DNA of 64,000 nucleotides from Chrysopilus asiliformis (lineage: Eukaryota; Arthropoda; Insecta; Diptera; Rhagionidae). Both the position numbers and the translations under genes were made by a program. The stretch lies in the NCBI GenBank assembly GCA_964034945.1, contig OZ035960.1, positions 68,530,994-68,594,993 of the forward strand, in the 5' to 3' direction. The number at the start of each line of letters is the position of its first letter. Position 1 is the stretch's first letter. The notes under the pieces were generated by a model that saw only the letters and a list, made by a program, of their open reading frames with translations, was not told where the DNA came from and ran no database searches. This document shows, piece by piece, positions 56,922-64,000 of this stretch.

Positions 56922-59157
56922 CTATTTCTTTAATCTTTCTCTATTCTGTATTTTCCTCATTTCTTTAATTTCTTCAATTTCATATTCAACTTTATCTCGT
57001 TCTTTCTGTATTTCTTTATTATTTTCCTCTTTAATTTGTTTCTTTACTCTTTCTTTTTCCATTGTTTCTGTGATTTCTTCAATTTCGTTTTCAACTTTAC
57101 ATCTTTCTTTTTGTATTTCTTTATTATTCTCTTTTTCAATTTTATTTTCATACTTCTTTCCTTGTATCTCATCCTTTTCATTTGGATCTACTATCTTAAT
57201 TCGTTTAATTTTGCTTTTAGTTTCATACTTTTCTTTTTCTAATTCCTTTTTCTTGTTTATTCCAATTTCCGTACTTTCTTCGTTAAATAATTCTTCAAAA
57301 ACTTTTCCATCTAAATAACATTCGTTTTTATTTATTTTTCGCTTTAACCTTTTTTCTATTTTTCTTTCTTTTTCATTCTCATAATTTTTTCCTTGTATTT
57401 CATCCTTTTCTTTTGGATTTACTACCTTAATTCGTTTAATTTTGTTTTCAATTTCATAACTTTTCTTTTCTAATTTCTCTTTCTGTATTCTTCCTATTTC
57501 CGTTCCTGTTTCGTCAAATAAATTTTCAAAATTTTTTTCATCTAGATAACATTCATTTTTATTCTTTTTTGTACTACTTTCTCTCAGAATCTCAGTAGTA
57601 TCCATCATAGAATCAACTAAAATAGGTGGTGTTCCTATCCGATTCTTATGACCAGAATTATTTGAATCTTCATTATCTTGAATATCTTTTGAATAGAAAT
57701 TTTCCCATGAATTAATTTCTTCATTAGCTTGGGAAGTATTTTCGGGACAATATTCTATTATATGATAATCCTTAATAATTGCACTACTACCTCTCGAGGT
57801 CTTAGTAGCACTCATCATAGAATCAGTAAAAATAGGTGGTGTTCCTATCAGATTACTATGACCAGAATTTGATTTTGAATATTGATTTTTAAATACCCCA
57901 TTTACCAATGAATTAATTTAATTTTTAGCACTTGCCTCGGAATTTTCCAATTTTGACATTTTTTCCTTTATTGTGTCAAGGTCAGACTTCAGACTTGACA
58001 ATTTTTGTAACATTAGTGAAATAATTTTTCTGTCTGGACTTATAACTTTTCCGTCTGTTTTTTCGGACTTATTTGTCATATCGGGGACAACAGATTTATT
58101 CTTCGGTCTATTTAAATTCTTAATTGTACTACTTTCTGTCGGCGTCTTTGTAGTATTTGTTATAGTATCAGTAAAAGTAGGTAATTTTCCTACCTGATTC
58201 TTAAAATCAGATTTTTTTGATTTTGAATGATTCAATTGTTCTTTATTTGTCGTTTTATTTGTTTGTATTAATAAATCTCTGGCAGTTACAATCTTTTCCG
58301 TTTCTTTTGATTCGGTACTATTCTCATTATGTTTAGAAATCCAAAAGGTATCATAATATCGCTTCGGGGGAATAGTTTTATTTTCAGGGATACGCGAAAC
58401 ATTGTAGATTTTTTGTTCCAAGTAAAATTTATTATTTTTGTTATTAATATTTCCTACAGGTTTTTGTTTAATTGTCCTTAGTTCATCGCACAAATCTATT
58501 GGTTGTTTGTACGGAAGGTATAGTTGAATCAACCATTTCCCATAATCTTCAAATGTATTGAAGGAAATTGTTTGAGCCAATTGAGCAGCTTCCCCTTTTA
58601 AAGCTAACATGGGAAGGAATTTTAAAAATGTTATTTTATAGTTGGCGTTTACTGTTTCGTAATAGCTTTTGGCTATTTTTAAATGCCTTTGAACCTCATT
58701 TTTCCGTGTAGGACTAGGTTCGCCAGAAAATTGTGGTATCTTTTTGATAATAAAATCTGCGATATCTTTAACAGGATCCATTTCTGGATTTGTCTGCCAC
58801 TTCATTCTGGGGACACAATCATTAATATTGTGATCTAGCCTTTGGCAGAATTCACAATATTCATCTTCTGTCGCCTCAATTTGGGACGTTAGAGGTTATT
58901 GCGATGAAGAGTTTAAATACCAACACTGGTGTCTTTTATGACCTTGGCACTGACAAAAACTACATTTTATCTGTTTATGGTAAGATTGATTCGAATCATA
59001 TCGACGTTCTCGATTTGTATGATTATGGTTTTGGAAATTCCTTTCGCCATCGTTGCTTTGTTTCAAAATTGGTATTATTTCTGTTACCTCTAGGCACAAC
59101 AGAAATTGGACTTGCATATACTGTAGCATATTCTTCCGTGTAGGAATCCATGTTCAT
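56922..59157 (-). pseudogene. Gag-like protein with N-terminal zinc knuckles and charged repeats
   Basis: From 59129 to 56922 one frame holds only two stops (58896-58898 and 57918-57920). A likely ATG at 59155-59157 joins it by a frameshift near 59040. In order: CCHC zinc knuckle CSFCQCQGHKRHQC (58923-58964), a second CEFCQRLDHNINDC (about 58824-58865), a capsid-like part (IPQFSGEP, LALKGEAAQLAQTI, LCDELRTIKQKP), then a Lys/Glu-rich region with internal duplications: IGTPPI(F/L)(T/V)DSMM twice plus a diverged third, an ECYLD.K.FE.LF(D/N)E block twice, and a NNKEIQKER block twice. Gag binds RNA and builds the particle in LTR elements. Knuckles normally follow the capsid part; here they precede it. 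Two stops and a shift suggest it is dead, or old. Confidence 0.62.
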
Positions 59158-59780
59158 TTTACTTAAATTCGAAATTTCTCTATATATATAAAAAAAATTT
59201 ATCTTGCCAGATTGTTCAATTATCGTGTTTCATTTTAATACTTTTCCACATAAAATACAGTAGAAAACAAATTTTATTTCGAAATTTTTAACAATTCCGT
59301 ATTACAATTCCAAAAATTTTGTTATTAGGAAATGAATCTTCTAGGAAAACCAAAGTTCCTCATATTTAATGGGGGCTTCCCTAGGACGCAAATTCCTATA
59401 AAATCAAAATTTTGTCGTAGATTTTTTTCTGTATAGTTTTGAAAACCAAAATCGTGGGTTAAAATATAAAGAGAACCAAAATTCCATATATTTTTGAGTA
59501 TCAATTTTCATCAAATATATTGACTTTATATTCAGTCAAAAAAAAAATTTTTTTTTTAAAAAGGAAGAAAACTTATTTTTACGTGGAACGAGTTGAGAAT
59601 TTACTTCGCGACTTTTACCGTTTAATTTATTATTTTAATAATGATTCTTTTCGGCCGTATTATTTGTTGAATTCCTGGTTCATTCGGGCTTAGCGGCCAT
59701 GTAGTTATTAGTGAAGAATTATAAAAAACGGACTAATATAAATTAAAACACAATGGTTTCTTTTTTATCATCACGTTTTT
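59158..59780. other. AT-rich DNA, no gene recognised
   Basis: Would be the upstream part of the gag element. I looked for a second LTR or primer-binding site here and found none. Confidence 0.4.
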
Positions 59781-59790
59781 TTATTTTCTT

Positions 59791-59830
59791 ATCCGACGTT
59801 TCGTCCAGAAATCCTGGACCTCATCAGGGA
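59791..59830 (-). ncRNA. Hammerhead-ribozyme-like motif of a Penelope element
   Basis: Minus strand: CTGATGA, then a stem (GTCCAG, loop GATTT, CTGGAC) and GAAAC. These are the two conserved core strings of a hammerhead ribozyme with stem II between. One extra G lies before stem II, and I could not assign stem I and the cleavage site with confidence. Penelope-like elements are known to carry such motifs in their terminal repeats, and the GIY-YIG fragment upstream fits. Confidence 0.5.
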
Positions 59831-60151
59831 GTTTATTTCGATTTACTACAATTTTATAAAAATGATAAAAACGTTATAATACGTATGTATGCACTTTTTA
59901 CTGTTCAAAAATTACTTACATTTTATTCTTTGGAAAAAAGTTAGCTAACCTTCTTAAAATTGTCACTGGTCTGTGTATTGTATTAATATGTCACGAAATT
60001 AAAATTGACTGAAGAATAACAATTGCATAAAAAACTTTCATTTTTGTTGTGCAGGAAAGATCATAAAAACGATCAGCTGTTTCTCCAAACAAAAAAGGAA
60101 ATACTTCTTGCGGGAAAAAACAGCTGGTTAGATATACCAACACAATCACGT

Positions 60152-60600
60152 CTATAATCTTTCGTCAGTCAAGTGTCTAGTCCTCTTTGTCATGTTATCG
60201 TCATCGGTATTCGTTCGTCTTCTTTTTTTGTAATTTCGCTCTTTCTCCTTGTCTAGAAGCGCACAATATGATGAGTTAATACAATCCGTATCTCTCTTTT
60301 TATTGTATGTGTCTTCGGTGTATATGTGCAAGGCTTCGGCTGTTAAACGTTTGAAATACTTTGATTCATATGTGAGGATCTGAGTATTATCAAAGTCCGG
60401 TTTGTGTCCTGTCTCTCTGACATGCTCAACCAAGGCTGTTGGTGCGAAAGGGTTATTTTCTTTTTTTATGTCGTTCTTATGATTATTTATCCTTTTTCCA
60501 ATAACTGCTTTGTTTGACCAACATACGCTAGAGAACATTGCGATCCAATATTGTCATCTCCAAGACATGGAATTTTATATACAATATTGGACCTCTTGTT
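60152..60600 (-). pseudogene. Penelope-like element GIY-YIG endonuclease, 5'-truncated
   Basis: Minus strand reads LGDDNIGSQCSLAYVGQTKQ in one frame, then after an indel in an A-run near 60500, GKRINNHKNDIKKENN, TALVEHVRETGHKPDFDN, LTYESKYFKRLTAEALHI and a basic C-terminus ending at 60152. The YVGQT..L..RI..H.........H....H..DF....IL..E..Y..R...E pattern is the GIY-YIG nuclease found after the reverse transcriptase in Penelope-like elements, which cuts the target for insertion. The reverse transcriptase is absent. Confidence 0.85.
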
Positions 60601-60833
60601 ATAAGGTGTGTTTATTATTTTATTTTTCGGGAGAAAACAAGAAAAATATTTTACTTTTATATACTAATATATTCCTATACTCTTATTCTCTTATTTCAAA
60701 TCATCTTATCTCTAAAAAATATTTTTTAATATAAAATGGTCCTACCTTGGACTTGCTTCATTTTTACACTTCTTTATTTATTATTTTGTTTTTATCGTTC
60801 AGAAAAAAAAATATTATTATTTTTATTATTTAA
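60601..60833. other. AT-rich DNA at the truncated end
   Basis: No Penelope RT sequence is recognisable here and no gene is seen. Frames in this region are low complexity. Confidence 0.35.
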
Positions 60834-63511
60834 CTAGCTTGAAAGAACCCGGCGTTGCCCGGGTAGTAATAAATTTTTGAATATGAAAAAATCCTTTTTT
60901 TTTCAAAAGTATTTTGATGTATAGAAAAATTATGCAGTAATTATATTTCAAACAATTTTCTGTTCATATTTTTTTTGGTTTGACGCACTGTTTTCAAGAA
61001 AATTGCAAATATTTTTTCCATCTGCTTGGGAGAAAGGGAATAGAGCGAATTCCCTTATTGCCAGACACTTAAGATTTTTGCATTTATGTTGTAACATATG
61101 TTGAACAACCATAAAATAGTTTCAGAGATAGCTGAGGAGGGGATTGGTCGAAAATTTACCCTAACAGATAACCTATCCAACACTAAAAATTGTATAAAAA
61201 TCCGTTCTGTAGTTTAGTAGATAGCAGGAGAGGGGGCTCGCACCATGTAGAGCGGAGTAGTTTGAGTGGATGAAAATTTCTTTTATGATTGACCTGCCCA
61301 ACACTGAAAACCGTATTCAAATCCCTTCAGTGGTTCAGAAGATAACAGGCGAGGGGGTGAAAGGGGAGCCGATACCGCGACCACACCTAACTATAAATCG
61401 TGGTCATGATACATAGTCTATGTTGGTGCAGTAGTTCTTGAGTTTATACGTTACTCCATCTCACAAATCAAAAAAATTTATAACTCTATCTCACAAATCA
61501 AAAAAAAACGTTTCCGCACCCCAATAAGTTTGTTGCTGCATTCCAGATTGGGGACCTCCACACTATATGTGTATCAAACCAAACCAATCGCTGGACACAA
61601 AAATGAACTACACCAGGGTGTTTGGAATGACAAAAGATTTTAATTTTAGCATGTCCGACCGTCTGTATGCCCGTCTGTCGTCTGTCCGTCTATATATCCG
61701 TGAATATCATAACTTTCGGAAGGATTGATCTAGAGATTTGAAATATTTTCAGTTGCGTTTCTCGTAAATGGCAATGCTAAGTTCTTGAACTGGCAAAATC
61801 GGACCATTCCCTTCTCCATATAAATGAAACTTTTTTCGCAATTTTCTCGAAAACGGTGAATCGCATTGACAAATTTATAAAGCTAAAATGTTTTTTATAC
61901 CCGTATGGTGAAACCAAAGGGTATATTAACTTTGCTTTACCGTTTGTAACGCCAAGATCCCGTCATCACACACAAAATGAATTACACCAGTGTGTTTAGA
62001 ATGATAAAAAAAATTGAATTTTGCATGTCCGTCCGTCTGTCTGTCCGTCTGTCTGTCTGTCCGTCCGTCTGTCTTGCCGTCTGTCTGTGGCGCGGATTGC
62101 GGGCGCACGGATTGAGCTACAGACTTGAAATGGTCCGTTTTTCGTAAAATGCAAGGCTAAGTTCGTTAATGGGCAAAAATGGACCATTAGGGGGGGTACC
62201 CCCCATACGAACGAAACCGATTTTTGCGAATATCTCAAAAACGGTGCATCTTATCAAAAAAGTCCAAGAACAAAAGTTATTTAGAATATGATTCTACATA
62301 AAACTCCCATACATCAAAATCCGATTGGAATAAATTTTAAAAAATCTTATTGAAAAGTTTTACTTCAAAGAGGAATTTTCATACAATTGTTCGAATTTTG
62401 ATACGAATATCACCATACGGGTCTCCAATGATTGCCAGATTGGCAATTATAGCTTTTGTTATGTTTTGAATATGATTTTACATAACTTATCTATACATCA
62501 AAATTCAGTTAGACTACCTCTTTCCCCTCCCCGATACCCATTGAATACTTTTTCCTTATTTTCTCGAAAACGGTGCATCGTATCGAAAAGTTTATAACGA
62601 CGAAATGTGTTTAGAATATGATTTTATACAACTTATCTATCCAGTTGGACCACTCCTACCTCCCTCTCCCATACAAATAGATTTTTTTTAAATAAACGAA
62701 TTGGTCGGTGACAAAATACATTATTTAAATTCGTTCTCTATAAAATGAATAATTTAAATTATCAAATTGCACAAAAGCAGTGGATGAATAAAGGAAATTT
62801 GTGTTGATGCAAGTCCAGATTCGATGTGCCGCTAACCTCACTTTTGGAAATCACTATGTTCTGGAAAAAATCACAAAATTCAACACCAATCCATTTACGT
62901 TCACGTGGTCACTGAGTAAATTCCTTGATTCACTTCGTTGTACACAAAATAAAATACTTTCGACGATTTAAAAGTGGGAAAAACAGCGATAATTTGCGCA
63001 CTATATCGATAAACAACCGCTTCGCATCGATCACCAATGAGGAAAGAGCAAATATATTTCTCAGTTGTCAAACGCGAGTCTGAGAGCGTAACGGGATCTG
63101 TTGGCGATAAAATTATTGTGAGATACAAAATTTTCCGTTTTTCAATTCCAAATACAATATTTTCTCTTTCCATACCAAAATCCCATACAAAATGCAAATT
63201 TCAATTTTTCCGATATTCCCGTTTTTCCCCAAAATTTTTCTCGACTTTTCCAACAAAACGAAAAAAGATTCGAGATTTTTGATTTGGAATTACTGAAAGT
63301 GCAAACCAGAAAACCGCTCCCCTGAGAGTATGCAATTTCGGTTTTCCAAGATTTTCCAACTTTTCCGGTAGAAATTTCCAATTTTCGGCTCCGTTGTGTT
63401 TTTATATGTTGCAATACGAATCCAACAAAAAAAACCCCATGCAAATCGGATTATATTCAGCCGAGTTATGGATAGTCAAACGGACCACGATTCATTTTTA
63501 TATATAAAGAT
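60834..63511 (-). mobile_element. HINE-F, long copy with nested HINE-A
   Basis: Minus-strand start TTATATATAAAAATGAATCG (63480-63510) and end CTACCCGGGCAACGCCGGGT followed by TCTTTCAAGCTAGT (60835-60868), including the hairpin CCCGG-CAACG-CCGGG-like stem just before the CTAGT finish. This is the standard Helentron-type end. HINE-A sits at 61896-62465. The piece 62690-63140 is not explained by other HINE-F copies and may be another insertion. No coding capacity. Confidence 0.78.
61896..62465 (+). mobile_element. HINE-A copy nested in HINE-F
   Basis: Complete. The host sequence GCTAAAATG...TTTTGAATATGATTTTAC is split inside a T-run, again consistent with T/T insertion. Confidence 0.9.
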
Positions 63512-64000
63512 TTATTGTTGTGACTGCTTCTGTTGCTGTTGTTGTTCCTGTTGATTGTTGTTTGCTGTTTATTGTTGGCTGCTTTAACTGGTTGTTAATT
63601 ATACTTCCACGTTGGTGCGCGTTCACCGATCGCACTTTTGTCCACCGTAGGTGCGCGTTCATCGTTCGCACTTTTATTGTCGATTATTCTGTCCACCGTT
63701 GCTTTCCCGTTGTTTGGACCTGGATATATTTCCTCTCATTATTCTTTTTGTTTCAAAATTGTCGTCATTCTCTTGTTGATTTGATGTTCTAGGTGTAGTC
63801 TTCCTTTAATTTTAATTGTTGTTGAATTCTTACTCGTTGGTACGCGTTCACCGTTCACCGTTTCGTACCGTTCGTACTGTTGTTTCACTGTAGGTGCGCG
63901 TTCACCGATCGCACATATAAAACTTGTTCATTGAATTAATTTAAACATGTTTCAAACGTTTACGTGATTTTGAATAATTTTTTTTTACTTTTTTCACTTT
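63512..64000 (+). repeat. Short 26-bp dispersed repeats and TTG microsatellite
   Basis: After a TTG/CTG-rich stretch (63512-63600), the words GGTGCGCGTTCACCGATCGC (63614 and 63892), GGTGCGCGTTCATCGTTCGC (63650) and GGTACGCGTTCACCG (63839) recur. A 90-codon frame across it (63520-63792) is a by-product of the low-complexity sequence. Confidence 0.65.

Noticed and set aside
63520..63792. 90-codon hydrophobic frame resembling a membrane protein
   Set aside because: Made by TTG/CTG repeats (Leu/Val/Cys runs); not supported by any motif.

Overview
The window is eukaryotic and almost certainly insect. It is AT-rich, carries one spliced host gene fragment with a 58-bp intron, and is otherwise packed with arthropod-type transposable elements: Ty3/gypsy, RTE-, Jockey- and LOA/I-like non-LTR elements, Penelope, Helentron-derived HINEs, hAT, Tc1, pogo, piggyBac and Harbinger-like MITEs. 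The commonest short repeat starts TATACCCGTATGGTG and recalls the TATACCC starts of Drosophila INE-1/DINE-1, and small introns also fit a fly. I therefore infer a dipteran, but the species is not resolved. No prokaryotic, tRNA, rRNA or CRISPR feature was found.

Layout. 1-2.1 kb: 3' end of a gypsy pol gene, one long terminal repeat and a primer-binding site. 2.6-3.2 kb: broken DUF7869-like gene. 3.9-4.9 kb: two intact exons of importin alpha (IBB domain plus first Arm repeats), the only convincing host gene; its first and last exons are not in the window. 5-13.4 kb: minisatellite units, an RTE-like reverse transcriptase wreck, a zeste/Myb-SANT-like exon remnant, G-rich DNA and hairpins. 13.4-17.6 kb: a nearly full-length but broken LOA/I-like retrotransposon on the minus strand. 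17.8-18.7 kb: a 122-bp tandem array. 18.7-25.4 kb: long palindrome, Harbinger-like MITE, Jockey-like pseudogene with nested insertions, hAT fragment and a HINE with its own 122-bp array. 25.4-30 kb: a foldback element with 8-bp target duplications and a second inverted-repeat element carrying a piece of a gene. 30-40.4 kb: hAT, Tc1, pogo and TA-target MITEs, a Helitron helicase scrap and HINEs. 40.4-50.5 kb: HINE-rich DNA with a 3,494-bp tandem duplication. 50.8-53.7 kb: second and larger foldback element carrying another gene piece. 53.7-59.2 kb: a minus-strand LTR-type element with a long LTR and an unusual gag-like frame. 59.8-60.6 kb: Penelope GIY-YIG endonuclease. 60.8-63.5 kb: a HINE with another HINE nested inside. 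63.5-64 kb: short repeats.

Most elements are non-autonomous, and nesting gives a readable order of events. One HINE-A insertion can be compared with its empty site inside the same window. The observations most worth pursuing are the foldback elements that carry exon-like gene fragments, the palindromic 122-bp unit shared by different HINE families, the unequal-crossover duplication, and the gag-like frame whose zinc knuckles precede the capsid-like part.
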